A stretch of 64,000 nt of DNA from Jejuia sp047345485 (GTDB taxonomy: Bacteria > Bacteroidota > Bacteroidia > Flavobacteriales > Flavobacteriaceae): assembly GCF_047345485.1 (NCBI RefSeq), contig NZ_JBLFEN010000006.1:62001-126000 (forward strand). The letters are read 5' to 3'. Shown here in pieces: positions 53,910 through 62,876 of the stretch. Position numbers and translations under genes: made by a program. The notes below the pieces were generated by a model. That model saw only the letters and a list, made by a program, of their open reading frames with translations. It did no database searches and was not told the DNA's origin. The number at the start of each line of letters is the position of its first letter. The first letter of the stretch is position 1.

Positions 53910-54728
53910 TTAAAGCATTAAAGCCTCTTGTCTAAATTCAATTTCTTCATCAGATGTAATACCTAAAGCCTCATAAATATATGCAAATGTTGAGAGTAGT
54001 TCTGGTTTACCGTCCAATAGCGCTACATCATGTTCAAAATGAGCCGATGGTAAATTATCTAAAGTAGTTATTGTCCAACCATCACTGTGCTGTTTTATTC
54101 GTTGTGTCCCCATATTAATCATAGGCTCAATAGCCACAACCATACCTTCAATAAATTTTTTACCGCGTCCTCTACGTCCATAATTTGGCATTTCTGGAGC
54201 TTCATGCATTTTTTTACCTAAACCATGACCTACTAATTCTCTTACTACACCATATCCTTGGGCTTCACAATGGTGTTGAATTGCATAACCAACATCACCA
54301 ACACGATTATTTAATTTAAATTCTCTTATGCCAACATATAGAGATTCTTTAGTGGTTTTTAGTAGTTTTTCTACCTCAGGAGTTATTTCTCCAACAGGAA
54401 ATGTGTAGGCATGATCGCCATAAAATCCGTTTTTAAGTGCGCCACAGTCTATAGAGATAATATCACCTTCAACCAAGGGGTTGTTATTAGGAATACCATG
54501 TACTACTTGAGAGTTTGGACTCATACATAGCGTATTTGGAAAATCGTATAAACCTAAAAATCCTGGTATAGCACCTTGATCTCTAATACATTCTTCTGCA
54601 ATTTTATCTAGTTGTAAAGTAGTAACACCAGGTTTAATAACTTTAGCAATTTCACCTAATGTTTTAGAAACTATTAATGCACTTTCGCGCATAAGTTCTA
54701 TTTCTTCTCTAGTTTTTGTTTTAATCAT
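53910..54728 (-). CDS. map: methionine aminopeptidase type I
   Basis: The 272-residue pita-bread-fold enzyme has metal ligands in ISIDCGALKNGFYGDHAYTF, GHGLGKKMHEAPEMPNYG, VVAIEPMI and the terminal AHFEHDVAL. The catalytic His falls in SQVVHGIP. It removes the initiator Met from new proteins. It overlaps the upstream phosphatase gene by 4 bases (ATGA). It is an ordinary-length type I enzyme. Confidence 0.95.
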   Translation of the reverse strand: MIKTKTREEIELMRESALIVSKTLGEIAKVIKPGVTTLQLDKIAEECIRDQGAIPGFLGLYDFPNTLCMSPNSQVVHGIPNNNPLVEGDIISIDCGALKNGFYGDHAYTFPVGEITPEVEKLLKTTKESLYVGIREFKLNNRVGDVGYAIQHHCEAQGYGVVRELVGHGLGKKMHEAPEMPNYGRRGRGKKFIEGMVVAIEPMINMGTQRIKQHSDGWTITTLDNLPSAHFEHDVALLDGKPELLSTFAYIYEALGITSDEEIEFRQEALML

Positions 54729-55138
54729 TTTTTAAAAAAATCTAAAAACCCTTTTTTCTTTTTATATACTAAAGGTTTTGCATCACTTTCGGTAAGTAGT
54801 TGATATATTTCTCCCCAACCGTAAAAACCGCCAACGTTTCTATCATCAATAAATAAATCAGCATTTATTTTTCTACTAATATCGTCGGTATACTGCTCTT
54901 CAGGGAAACTTCTGTTTACGGCATAAAATTTAATGCCATTATCTTCACAAAATTTAATGGCTTCGTCTAATCTGTCTCCGCACCTGTAAGTCCATAAAAT
55001 TAGCCGATGCCCTTCTTCTTGTAACTTCTTTAAAGTTTCAAAAGCAAACATTTGTGGCTTACCAATTCTTGGGTAAGCGTCTTCTACAATGGTGCCATCA
55101 AAATCAACGGCTATTAGTAGTGTATCAGTAAAATTCAT
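54725..55138 (-). CDS. BT0820-like HAD-family phosphatase
   Basis: The 137-residue HAD protein has motif I VDFDGTIVEDAYP (nucleophile Asp and the +2 Asp), TYR as motif II near LILWTYRCGDRL, and a C-terminal FIDDRNVGG motif. It resembles the small BT0820-type phosphatases of Bacteroidota. Substrate is unknown. It is the first gene of a unit with map and the methyltransferase, overlapping map by 4 bases. Confidence 0.85.
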   Translation of the reverse strand: MNFTDTLLIAVDFDGTIVEDAYPRIGKPQMFAFETLKKLQEEGHRLILWTYRCGDRLDEAIKFCEDNGIKFYAVNRSFPEEQYTDDISRKINADLFIDDRNVGGFYGWGEIYQLLTESDAKPLVYKKKKGFLDFFKK

Positions 55139-55187
55139 TCAACTTAGGGATTTATTGTTGCAAAGGTAATTATTTTTAGTTATTTGC

Positions 55188-56705
55188 TTAAACCAATGGA
55201 TGTTGCGTCATTGCAGTAGGTTGCTCAACACCAATAAGCTTTAAAATGGTAGGTGCTACATCGCCTAAAATACCATCTTTTATTGTTTTTAAATCATTAT
55301 CAATTAAAATTAAAGGTACAGGATTTGTAGTATGTGCCGTATTAGGAGACCCATCAGGATTTATCATGGTTTCGCAATTGCCATGATCTGCAATTAATAG
55401 CGTAGTGTAATCATTTTGTAAAGCCATGGTTACTACTTCTTTCACACATGTATCTACAGCTTCACAAGCTTTAATAGCAGCCTCCATTACACCTGTATGC
55501 CCCACCATATCACCATTTGCAAAATTTAAACATACAAAATCTACATCGCCTTTTTGTAATTCAGGAATAAGCGCATCTTTTAATTCAAAAGCACTCATTT
55601 CTGGTTTTAAGTCGTAGGTAGCAACTTTAGGAGAATTTCTCAAAATGCGTTGTTCGCCTTCAAAAGGTTCTTCTCTACCACCGGAAAAGAAAAACGTTAC
55701 ATGTGGGTATTTTTCAGTCTCAGCAATGCGTATTTGTTTTTTATTGTGCTTTTCCAAAACCTCACCTAGGGTTTCGCTTAAGTTATCTTTATTAAAAATT
55801 ACATTAATATTTTTGTACTCATCATTGTAGTTGGTAAGTGTAACATAATGTAAATCTAATGGTTTCATATCGTATTCAGGGAAGCTTTTTTGCGATAAAA
55901 CCTCTGTTAACTCACGACCTCTATCGGTTCTAAAGTTGAAGAAAATTATAACATCTCCTTCTTTTATTTTCGTTAAAGGTATGTTGTTGTCATCAACAGC
56001 AATAATTGGTTTAATAAATTCATCTGTAATATCATTTGCATAATTAGTTTTAATTGAAGCTACAATATCTTTAGATGTTTCTCCTTTAGTATGAACTAAT
56101 GCATCATACACTAATTTTATACGTTCCCAGCGTTTATCTCTATCCATGGCATAATAACGTCCAGAAATAGTAGCTATTTTAGTGTTGGTGTTTTGTATGT
56201 GAGATTGAAGTTGCTCTACAAAACTAGCACCAGATTTTGGGTCTACATCGCGTCCATCAGTAAAACCATGAACATAAGAATTTTTAACACCTGCATCTTC
56301 TGCAGCATCAATTAAACCCTTAATATGGTTGATATGCGAATGTACACCACCATCACTTAATAATCCTAAAAAATGTACGTCTTTAGTGTTAGATTTTGCA
56401 TAGTTGAAAGCATCTACTAAAACCTGTTCTTTGTTTATGGTTTTATTTTCAACAGCTAAATTTACTTTAACTAAATCTTGATATACAATTCTACCGGCAC
56501 CAAGATTCATATGGCCTACTTCGCTGTTTCCCATTTGGCCCTCAGGCAAGCCTACATGTAAACCATCAGTTCTAAGGGATGCGCTTGGGTAATTTGTGTA
56601 TAAACTATCAATAAATGGTGTGTTTGCATTATCTATTGCAGAAACTTTTGGGTCAGGTGATTTCCCCCAACCATCAAGTATCATAAGGATGGTTTTTTTG
56701 TTCAT
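55188..56705 (-). CDS. gpmI: 2,3-bisphosphoglycerate-independent phosphoglycerate mutase
   Basis: The 505-residue alkaline-phosphatase-superfamily enzyme has MILDGWGKSPDP at the N-terminus (Asp11), the phosphorylated Ser61 in GQMGNSEVGHMNLGAGR, the SDGGVHSHINH and GRDVDPKSG segments, and LLIADHGNCETM near the C-terminus. It interconverts 3- and 2-phosphoglycerate in glycolysis using two Mn2+. It stands alone, with 240 bases upstream. Confidence 0.95.
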   Translation of the reverse strand: MNKKTILMILDGWGKSPDPKVSAIDNANTPFIDSLYTNYPSASLRTDGLHVGLPEGQMGNSEVGHMNLGAGRIVYQDLVKVNLAVENKTINKEQVLVDAFNYAKSNTKDVHFLGLLSDGGVHSHINHIKGLIDAAEDAGVKNSYVHGFTDGRDVDPKSGASFVEQLQSHIQNTNTKIATISGRYYAMDRDKRWERIKLVYDALVHTKGETSKDIVASIKTNYANDITDEFIKPIIAVDDNNIPLTKIKEGDVIIFFNFRTDRGRELTEVLSQKSFPEYDMKPLDLHYVTLTNYNDEYKNINVIFNKDNLSETLGEVLEKHNKKQIRIAETEKYPHVTFFFSGGREEPFEGEQRILRNSPKVATYDLKPEMSAFELKDALIPELQKGDVDFVCLNFANGDMVGHTGVMEAAIKACEAVDTCVKEVVTMALQNDYTTLLIADHGNCETMINPDGSPNTAHTTNPVPLILIDNDLKTIKDGILGDVAPTILKLIGVEQPTAMTQHPLV

Positions 56706-56946
56706 TTTTATTGGTTTGATTTTGTAAACAAATATAAGGATTTTAAGGTACTAGAGACGCGAATGTTACTTAAAAACTAATAGGCTTTAGAGGTGTTAAT
56801 TCAGTAATTTGAAGTTTATTATCCAAGCTAAATAATCATAAAAAACGTTAAAAAATGGTAAATAATAGTTTTTAATGTAACAAACTTATTTTTTTATCGT
56901 CTCTTAAGTGTAATCAAAAAACAAATCATAAATTAAATCTTTCATC

Positions 56947-57342
56947 ATGAAAAAAACAATCATTATTTCCGCAATCGCATTATGCTTTTCAATTGTTAGT
57001 ATAAATGCTAAAACTTCATTCGAACCAACAAAAACTTACAATACTCAGTCTATTAGTAAGGTGAGTCCATTTTGTGTTTCTATAGCTAAAGGCGATATAG
57101 TTACAGTAAAAAAACTCATAGAGTTGGGTGCAAATGTAAACGAAAAGTCTAATGGAATGACGCCAGCAATGTATGCAGCAAAATTTAATCGCTGCGACAT
57201 TTTAAAATTATTAATTGCTAAAGGTGCTAAGCTTAAAGTGAAATCTACAAAAGGCATGACAGCTATTAAGTATGCTAAGTTGCATAAAGCCGTAGATGCA
57301 GAAAAGGTTTTAAATAGCGCTTTAGCAAAAAAGAAAAAATAA
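56947..57342 (+). CDS. exported ankyrin-repeat protein
   Basis: The 131-residue product has a signal peptide (to about SINAK) followed by two to three ankyrin repeats. VSIAKGDIVTVKKLIELGAN, MTPAMYAAKFNRCDILKLLI and a final MTAIKYAKLHKAVDAEKVL show the classical pattern. It ends in a poly-Lys tail (AKKKK). It is probably a periplasmic interaction protein. A two-way terminator follows. Confidence 0.85.
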   Translation: MKKTIIISAIALCFSIVSINAKTSFEPTKTYNTQSISKVSPFCVSIAKGDIVTVKKLIELGANVNEKSNGMTPAMYAAKFNRCDILKLLIAKGAKLKVKSTKGMTAIKYAKLHKAVDAEKVLNSALAKKKK

Positions 57343-57377
57343 TTATAAGCTATTAATTATTTTGAGTTAGTCACTCT

Positions 57378-57403
57378 ATAAAGCCCTTGTAAGAGGGCTT
57401 TAT
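57378..57403. terminator. bidirectional terminator
   Basis: ATAAAGCCCT and AGGGCTTTAT form a 10-base stem around a 6-base loop between the ankyrin gene and the convergent M48 protease gene. Confidence 0.7.
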
Positions 57404-57407
57404 TATT

Positions 57408-58175
57408 TTATAAACCCCTATATTTTTCTATAGCTTCTTGTATTTTTTCTATCCTATTATCAGGATCTGGATGCGTGCTTTTAAACTCAGGAACACGGTT
57501 TGGACCTGCAGCATCTTTTAATATCTTCATAACACCAATCATTTCTTCTGGGTTATAACCTGCTCTAATCATAAATTTAACGCCTAATTCATCACTTTCT
57601 AATTCATCATCACGTCCGTTAGTTAATAGTTTTTGCTGACCAATACCACCAACTAAACCGCCCATGTCTGCACCAACAGAACCTGCGGTTGCTAACCCTT
57701 GCCAGTACTCGCTTTCTGCAATGCGTTCTGCACTATGTCTTCCTAAAACATGTCCTATTTCATGACCTAAAACGCCTGCTAGTTGGTCTTCATTCTGGAG
57801 TTTTTCCATTAAAGCATAAGTAATAAAAATTTGCCCTCCAGGTAAAGCAAAAGCATTAATAGTTCTAGGGTCACTTAGTAAATGAAACTCATATTCATAA
57901 GGTGTTTCTCTAGCAACACTGCTATTTACAAGTTTATTGCCAACATTATCAACCAAAGCCTGTAACTTAGTGTCAGGATGCAAACCACCATGCTGTTGTG
58001 CCATTTGTGGGGCGTTTTGTATGCCAATAGCAATCTCTTTATCAGCGCTCATAGATATGGTCTGCATTCTACCGGTATATTGATTTTCTTCACGCTGGCT
58101 GCAACGTTTTAAAACAAAAAATATAGCAATGGCTGCACCAATAAGTAACCTTATTTTAAAATTTTTTCCTCTCAT
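57408..58175 (-). CDS. M48 family metalloprotease
   Basis: The 255-residue protein has an N-terminal hydrophobic anchor or lipoprotein-like signal (LIGAAIAIFFVLKRC). The domain has the zinc motif GHEIGHVLGRH (HExxH) near residue 140, and the third ligand Glu in DELESDELGVKFM. It resembles the short, single-domain M48C peptidases of the periplasm rather than HtpX. It probably helps in envelope quality control (inference). The gene stands alone, 89 bases downstream of a GNAT gene. Confidence 0.88.
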   Translation of the reverse strand: MRGKNFKIRLLIGAAIAIFFVLKRCSQREENQYTGRMQTISMSADKEIAIGIQNAPQMAQQHGGLHPDTKLQALVDNVGNKLVNSSVARETPYEYEFHLLSDPRTINAFALPGGQIFITYALMEKLQNEDQLAGVLGHEIGHVLGRHSAERIAESEYWQGLATAGSVGADMGGLVGGIGQQKLLTNGRDDELESDELGVKFMIRAGYNPEEMIGVMKILKDAAGPNRVPEFKSTHPDPDNRIEKIQEAIEKYRGL

Positions 58176-58264
58176 TTTAGATGGTTTTAGGGTATTAAAT
58201 TACAAAATTTGGTTTATATGTTTTTTTCTACTCAATAAGTATCAAAATATCACGTAAACTCTTG

Positions 58265-58717
58265 TTATAAATTTTTATACATTATGTAGTGTAGCCCTAT
58301 CTCAGGAATTTCAAAAGCATCTCCAACAGTTTTATACCCATTACGGTTATAAAAATTAGTAGCAATACGTCTTGCGTTACACCAAATTAAATCTACATTT
58401 TTAGCTTTTAATATTTGTTCTCCAGCATTTAGTAATAGGTTTCCCAAGCCCTTTCCTTGATACAACTTATCAATAGCCATTCCTCTCAGTTGGTATTGCT
58501 GTGTACTTGTAAATACATCGTTATTCGTTTTCATAAAAGATAAAACACCAACTATAGCCTTTTCACGAAATAATCCTAAATGAATAGTGGTCGTTAAATC
58601 ATCACCATTAAAAGCACAAGTTTCTATGGGTTTTCCTGTTCTTAAAACAGCGTGTCTTACAGGGTAAGTTTCTTGTGCAGTTATTTGTTGTGTTGTAAAA
58701 TGTGCTGGAGTCTTCAT
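58265..58717 (-). CDS. GNAT family N-acetyltransferase
   Basis: The 150-residue protein has the acetyl-CoA binding motif QLRGMAIDKLYQGKGLGNLLL near residues 75-95, followed by ILKAKNVDLIWCNAR and NFYNRNGYKTVGDAF. It transfers an acetyl group to an unknown substrate. It is divergent from another GNAT gene at 58790, with 72 bases between. Confidence 0.88.
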   Translation of the reverse strand: MKTPAHFTTQQITAQETYPVRHAVLRTGKPIETCAFNGDDLTTTIHLGLFREKAIVGVLSFMKTNNDVFTSTQQYQLRGMAIDKLYQGKGLGNLLLNAGEQILKAKNVDLIWCNARRIATNFYNRNGYKTVGDAFEIPEIGLHYIMYKNL

Positions 58718-58789
58718 TTTAGGCGTTATATGTCACTTTCAAACATATAAAATTAATTGTAACCAATTTATGTATCTTCACTTTAAAAA

Positions 58790-59221
58790 ATGCAAATGGA
58801 CTATAATTTTAAAATTCTTAATAAAACAGAGATACTAAAAGTTGTACCCTTGGTTGAAGCATTAAATGATTTTAATGTGCCAAAAGCTATACTAAACATC
58901 CGGTTTTTAGAAATGGCAGAACAAAATTATGAGTGTGCTGTAATATGCAACAACAATACTATTATAGGCGTATGCGGTTTATGGTTTTGTACAAGACATT
59001 ATGCAGGAAAAACGGTAGAGGTAGACCATGTTTATATAGAAGAAAACCATAGAGGCAAAGGTTTGGGTAAACAATTTTTTAAGTGGATTTATAATTACGT
59101 AAAAACCAAAGCATGCAACACTGTAGAGTTAAATACCTATGTTGCCAATTATCCGTCACATAAATTTTATTATAACGAGGGGTTTGAAATTCTGGGCTAC
59201 CACTTTTTAAAGAAATTATAA
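58790..59221 (+). CDS. GNAT family N-acetyltransferase
   Basis: The 143-residue protein has the acetyl-CoA motif VDHVYIEENHRGKGLGKQFF near residues 83-102 and the usual C-terminal YVANYPSHKFYYNEGFEILGYHFLKK. The start ATGCAAATG leaves a choice of two Met two codons apart. Substrate is unknown. It is divergent from the other GNAT gene and 48 bases upstream of the tRNA-Gly gene. Confidence 0.88.
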   Translation: MQMDYNFKILNKTEILKVVPLVEALNDFNVPKAILNIRFLEMAEQNYECAVICNNNTIIGVCGLWFCTRHYAGKTVEVDHVYIEENHRGKGLGKQFFKWIYNYVKTKACNTVELNTYVANYPSHKFYYNEGFEILGYHFLKKL

Positions 59222-59225
59222 TTTT

Positions 59226-59258
59226 TTTGTTTTATAATGCAGAGTTTACATATATTTG
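59226..59258 (+). promoter_or_regulatory. promoter of tRNA-Gly
   Basis: TTTG (59226-59229) and TATATTTG (59251-59258) match the Bacteroidota -33/-7 consensus with a 21-base spacer. The mature tRNA begins 12 bases after the -7 box. Confidence 0.75.
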
Positions 59259-59269
59259 TCGCCGCTAAT

Positions 59270-59342
59270 GCGGGAGTAGCTCAGTTGGTAGAGCGTCAGC
59301 CTTCCAAGCTGAATGTCGCCAGTTCGAACCTGGTCTCCCGCT
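59270..59342 (+). tRNA. tRNA-Gly (anticodon TCC)
   Basis: The 73-base cloverleaf has acceptor arms GCGGGAG / CTCCCGC, D-loop GCTCAGTTGGTAGAGC, anticodon stem-loop with TCC at 59303-59305, and T-arm CCAGTTCGAACCTGG. The discriminator base is T. CCA is not encoded, which is common in this phylum. It reads GGA and GGG codons. Confidence 0.97.
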
Positions 59343-59348
59343 CAAAAA

Positions 59349-59382
59349 GGCTTCATCAAAAACGGATGAGGTCTTTTTTTTT
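59349..59382 (+). terminator. terminator after tRNA-Gly
   Basis: GGCTTCATC and GATGAGGTC pair (two G-T wobbles) around a 7-base loop, followed by a run of nine or more T's. Confidence 0.85.
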
Positions 59383-59396
59383 GATTAAATATTTTT

Positions 59397-59477
59397 GGCG
59401 CTACCACAAGGGTCGGGCTTTACACTATATCTTTTCCTCGTGCCTCACAAAAGGATGCCGTTTCAATCCCTAGCGCA
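59397..59477 (+). repeat. dispersed structured intergenic element, copy F (no hairpin module)
   Basis: GGCG-CTACCACAAG is followed by the core GGTCGGGCTTTACA, CTATATCTTTTCCTCGTGCC, a matching AAAAGGAT arm, GCCGTTTCAATCCC and the end TAGCGCA. Near both ends it agrees with copy C, and in the middle with the type in copy A. It lies right after the tRNA terminator. Confidence 0.85.
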
Positions 59478-59519
59478 CCCATCCGCATAAGTTAGTTTTT
59501 AAACCCATATCACAGGTTA

Positions 59520-60227
59520 TCAATTTAAATCATTAAGAAACGTACCTGTAGGTAGTTCATAAGGCGGTTTGTTGTATTCAAAAATTCTAGCAGAAAGCGC
59601 TCCCTTTAAAGTAATAGCTTCATTTTCAACCAACAACCAGCTACCTTCTCGTAAACCAACAACAGGTGGCGTATTGTGATAATGAAACTCCTTAATTCTA
59701 GTCTCGCGTGTTTCGCCCATATGTTTGCTATTTGCATCTGCATCTAGATAATGCGGATTTATATTAAAAGGTAACAACCCCAAGGCATTAAAACTCGGTG
59801 GGTACATTATTGGCATATCATTTGTGGTTTTTATAGTTAAACCGCAAATATTACTACCAGCACTTGTGCCTAAATAAGGCGTACCAGTATTAATAGCTTT
59901 TTTTAAAGGCACCATTAAATTATGTTTATAAAGTTGGCTTAATAAAACAAACGTATTACCACCACCAGTAAAAATACCGTCTGCTTTTTCAATAGCTATT
60001 TGGGGGTTTTCAAACGTGTGAAGTCCAACAATGTTTTTACCAATTTTTGCAAATGCAGCACTAGCAATTTTAGTGTAATCGTTATGCGATATCCCACTTG
60101 GTCTCGCATAAGGCACAAAAATTATAGTTTTAATATTTTTAAATAGTACAGATAATTCATCTAAAATATACTCTAAATACCCACTACCATGAGTGGTAGA
60201 CGTACTTGCAATAATCATTTTTTTCAT
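59520..60227 (-). CDS. pepE: peptidase E (dipeptidase, S51)
   Basis: The 235-residue cytosolic serine peptidase of family S51 has the nucleophile elbow GTSAGSN near residues 120-126, GIFTGGGNTFVLL, and NPHYLD with further conserved acids. It cleaves dipeptides with N-terminal Asp. It is a lone gene, convergent with the tRNA-Gly gene, and its promoter would lie in the 60228-60377 region. Confidence 0.9.
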   Translation of the reverse strand: MKKMIIASTSTTHGSGYLEYILDELSVLFKNIKTIIFVPYARPSGISHNDYTKIASAAFAKIGKNIVGLHTFENPQIAIEKADGIFTGGGNTFVLLSQLYKHNLMVPLKKAINTGTPYLGTSAGSNICGLTIKTTNDMPIMYPPSFNALGLLPFNINPHYLDADANSKHMGETRETRIKEFHYHNTPPVVGLREGSWLLVENEAITLKGALSARIFEYNKPPYELPTGTFLNDLN

Positions 60228-60377
60228 ATTGAATATTATAAGGTATAAAGCTAATTAATTTTTTAACAAATATTAAGAATTGTATCTATTAGAAAACCAG
60301 TTTTAAGTCGTATTTTTAGTAAAAAGAAAAGATTGCTCAATTGAATAATAGTAATACTTTTGAAAAAAAATCAACCT

Positions 60378-61181
60378 ATGAAAAAGATGTTATGCGTATT
60401 TGCACTTTTTGCAATTACAAGTTTAAGTGCTCAAACTATTAATAGAATAGATATTAAAGGAAAAGTAGTGGTGGAGCATAGTGATATATCTGGTATTACA
60501 GTTTTTAATGCTTCTGCAAATAAAGGTACAATTACAAATGCTAATGGTGAGTTTTCTATTGCTGTTACCGAAAATGATATTATACAAGTAAGCGCATTAC
60601 AATTTCAAAATTTAAGTTTTAAGGTTAATAATGCTATTATCGCTTCTAAGAGTATGAAAATATTTTTGATTGAAGAGATAAATAAATTAGACGAAATTAT
60701 TGTTAAAACAAAAGGGTTGACAGGAGATTTGGCGACCGATATTGATGGTTCAAAAACATTTAACCCTAAGTTAGATGCACTTTATTTTGGTGTAAAACAC
60801 AGTAGTGAGTATAGTTTTGAAACCGATTATAAAACTGAAGTTACTAATATTGGTGATGACATTCAGCGTAATAGGTTGTACAACGGCCTTAATATCGTAA
60901 ATGTTGTAGACCAGTTATTACTGCCAATTTTTAGATCAGAAGCCAAAGAGAAGAAGCCTAAAGATATGCCAGAGGTACCAACCAAAGCCATAAAATATTA
61001 CTTTGCTTCAGAATTTTTAGTAGATAATTTTAAAATTCCTAAACATAGGGTAGAGGATTTTATAGCGTATGTAGAAAGTGGTGATTTTGACTTTTCTCTA
61101 TTAAACTACGGAAGAGAATTGGAGTTTTTAGAGCTTTTAAATCAAAAAAGTATCCAATTTTTAAGCATGAACAAGCAATAG
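60378..61181 (+). CDS. exported carboxypeptidase-regulatory-like protein 1
   Basis: I prefer ATG 60378 (MKKMLCVFALFAITSLSAQ) over a TTG six codons upstream. After the signal peptide comes a CarboxypepD_reg-like beta-sandwich of about 90 residues (DIKGKVVVEHSDISGITVFN, GTITNANGEFSI). A helical C-terminal part ends in ELLNQKSIQF. No receptor barrel follows, so this is a stand-alone member. It is the first of three tandem relatives; function is unknown. Confidence 0.8.
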   Translation: MKKMLCVFALFAITSLSAQTINRIDIKGKVVVEHSDISGITVFNASANKGTITNANGEFSIAVTENDIIQVSALQFQNLSFKVNNAIIASKSMKIFLIEEINKLDEIIVKTKGLTGDLATDIDGSKTFNPKLDALYFGVKHSSEYSFETDYKTEVTNIGDDIQRNRLYNGLNIVNVVDQLLLPIFRSEAKEKKPKDMPEVPTKAIKYYFASEFLVDNFKIPKHRVEDFIAYVESGDFDFSLLNYGRELEFLELLNQKSIQFLSMNKQ

Positions 61182-61262
61182 AATTCCATTATTTAACAAA
61201 ACTTTACAGGCATTTTTAATTTTGTTTAAGACTTTACTTCCGTAATTGAGTTCTTAAACAAT

Positions 61263-62060
61263 TTGTCTTTCTTGAAATTAAAACTTTTTTTTATAAGTCT
61301 GTTTTTTGTGCAACTTAGTACCTCTCAATCTGTTGAGATTACTGGTATAGTTGAAAGTAGTGGTGATGTAGAAAACATTCACGTCATCAACAAAACAGCA
61401 CAAAAATTTACGATTACTAATACATCAGGTGGGTTTGTAATACCCGTAAATTTAAATGATACTTTAAGTTTTTCATCGGTACAATACGAATCTAAAGTAA
61501 TTATTATTTCAGAAGAGATATTGAATTCTAAAAAGGTGTTGGTGACTTTAGATGCGCAAATAAATGAGCTAGATAAAATTACATTAACCAATGGTCTTAC
61601 TGGTAATTTAGCCACAGATATGAATACCATTACAGTGGTGAGGCCGTCATCTTTACATCTTGACGAAGTAGATATGCAATCTTTGTCTTTAGATAACTTA
61701 GCTTTAGAAAAGCAATCAACCTCAGATCATTATAAACAGACGTTAAATTCTAATACCAGATTTTATCAGCCAGATATTGTGAAGGTTTTAGAGTCTGTAC
61801 TTAAGGTAGATTTGTCTTTTAAATCTGGAGTATTACAGGATAGAAAAAGAGTTAAGGAAAAATTTTTATTAGAAGTTTATACTAAAACAGAGATTAGCAA
61901 CGCGTTTAATATTCCAATTGATAAAGTAGATGATTTTTTGTTGTTTGTAGAAAAAGAAGGCTTTAAGCTTTCATTATTAGAGAAAGAAAATGAATTTTTA
62001 TTGGTGGAATTTTTAATGAATAAAAGCGGAGTATTTAATAAAAGTGATGAGAAGAAATAA
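61263..62060 (+). CDS. exported carboxypeptidase-regulatory-like protein 2
   Basis: The 265-residue paralogue of the preceding product begins at a TTG: no ATG precedes the signal peptide (LKLKLFFISLFFVQLSTSQ). The regulatory-like domain (VEITGIVESSGDVENIHVIN) is followed by a helical half ending in LVEFLMNKSG. Its domain is 93-96% identical in DNA to that of the next gene over about 150 bases, while the rest differs. It overlaps the next gene by 14 bases. Confidence 0.75.
   Translation: MSFLKLKLFFISLFFVQLSTSQSVEITGIVESSGDVENIHVINKTAQKFTITNTSGGFVIPVNLNDTLSFSSVQYESKVIIISEEILNSKKVLVTLDAQINELDKITLTNGLTGNLATDMNTITVVRPSSLHLDEVDMQSLSLDNLALEKQSTSDHYKQTLNSNTRFYQPDIVKVLESVLKVDLSFKSGVLQDRKRVKEKFLLEVYTKTEISNAFNIPIDKVDDFLLFVEKEGFKLSLLEKENEFLLVEFLMNKSGVFNKSDEKK
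61336..61484 (+). repeat. near-identical block, repeated at 62120-62268
   Basis: A segment of about 149 bases encoding the core of the carboxypeptidase-regulatory-like domain recurs in the next gene at 62120-62268, with about nine mismatches. The last 120 bases differ at only five sites. Sequences before and after are far more divergent. The pattern fits gene conversion or a recent partial duplication. Confidence 0.8.
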
Positions 62061-62814
62061 ATTTTATGTTCTTTGGATTATTTTGCTTTGTTGTACTATG
62101 GCAAAAGCACAATCTTTAGAGATTACTGGTGTAGTTAAAAGTAGCGCTGATGTAGAAAACATTCACGTTATCAACAAAACAGCACACAAATTCACAATTA
62201 CTAATACATTAGGTGGGTTTGTAATACCCGTAAATTTAAATGATACTTTAAGTTTTTCATCGGTACAACATCAATTAAAATCTATTGTAGTTTCAAAAGA
62301 AATAATGCGTTCAAAAAGTATTAGAGTTGTTTTAATTGAAAAAATAAACACTTTAAAACAAGTTACTTTGGGTAAAGTGCTTTCAGGAGATTTAAATGCA
62401 GATATAAGCGACATAGATGAAGAAGCGCCAGTTAATTTTTATAATGTTGGCATACCCGGATACAAAGGTAAACTAGCAACCCAAAGTGAGAGACGCTTAA
62501 ATGAAGCTACCACGGGTGGTGGTATACCATTAAATCCAATAATTAACGCAATAACTGGACGTACTAAGATGCTTAAAAAGCGTGTAGCTCATGAGCGTAA
62601 TGATGTGTTAATTACTAAAATTAAAGAAGAATTCTCAGAGAGTTTGTTTAGCATATACAAGCTTGACGAAGAATTTAGAATGGACTTTTTCTATTTCTGC
62701 GAAATGGATGAAAACTTCTATAAAAAATGTAACGGCACACCAGATTTAGATATTTTTGAGTTTTTAAAACAAAAGCTAAAACAATATAAAACTAACCAAC
62801 AAGAGGAAGATTAA
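62047..62814 (+). CDS. exported carboxypeptidase-regulatory-like protein 3
   Basis: The start is ATG 62047 (a GTG one codon upstream is also in frame). The signal peptide runs to about MAKAQ. The beta domain (LEITGVVKSSADVENIHVIN) matches protein 2. The C-terminal half differs from both neighbours (TGRTKMLKKRVAHERND, FYFCEMDENFYKKC, DIFEFLKQKLKQY) and is the form common in Flavobacteriia next to DUF6702 and M1 peptidase genes. Function is unknown. Confidence 0.8.
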   Translation: MRRNKFYVLWIILLCCTMAKAQSLEITGVVKSSADVENIHVINKTAHKFTITNTLGGFVIPVNLNDTLSFSSVQHQLKSIVVSKEIMRSKSIRVVLIEKINTLKQVTLGKVLSGDLNADISDIDEEAPVNFYNVGIPGYKGKLATQSERRLNEATTGGGIPLNPIINAITGRTKMLKKRVAHERNDVLITKIKEEFSESLFSIYKLDEEFRMDFFYFCEMDENFYKKCNGTPDLDIFEFLKQKLKQYKTNQQEED

Positions 62815-62876
62815 ATTTTGGAATGCTTTTTGAAAACTTCAAAATAACTACATTAGCCATCATTAATTTATGTGTT

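Noticed and set aside
59237..59473. 78-codon plus-strand reading frame over the tRNA-Gly gene
   Set aside because: It is read through the tRNA, its terminator and repeat copy F, so it is a chance frame.
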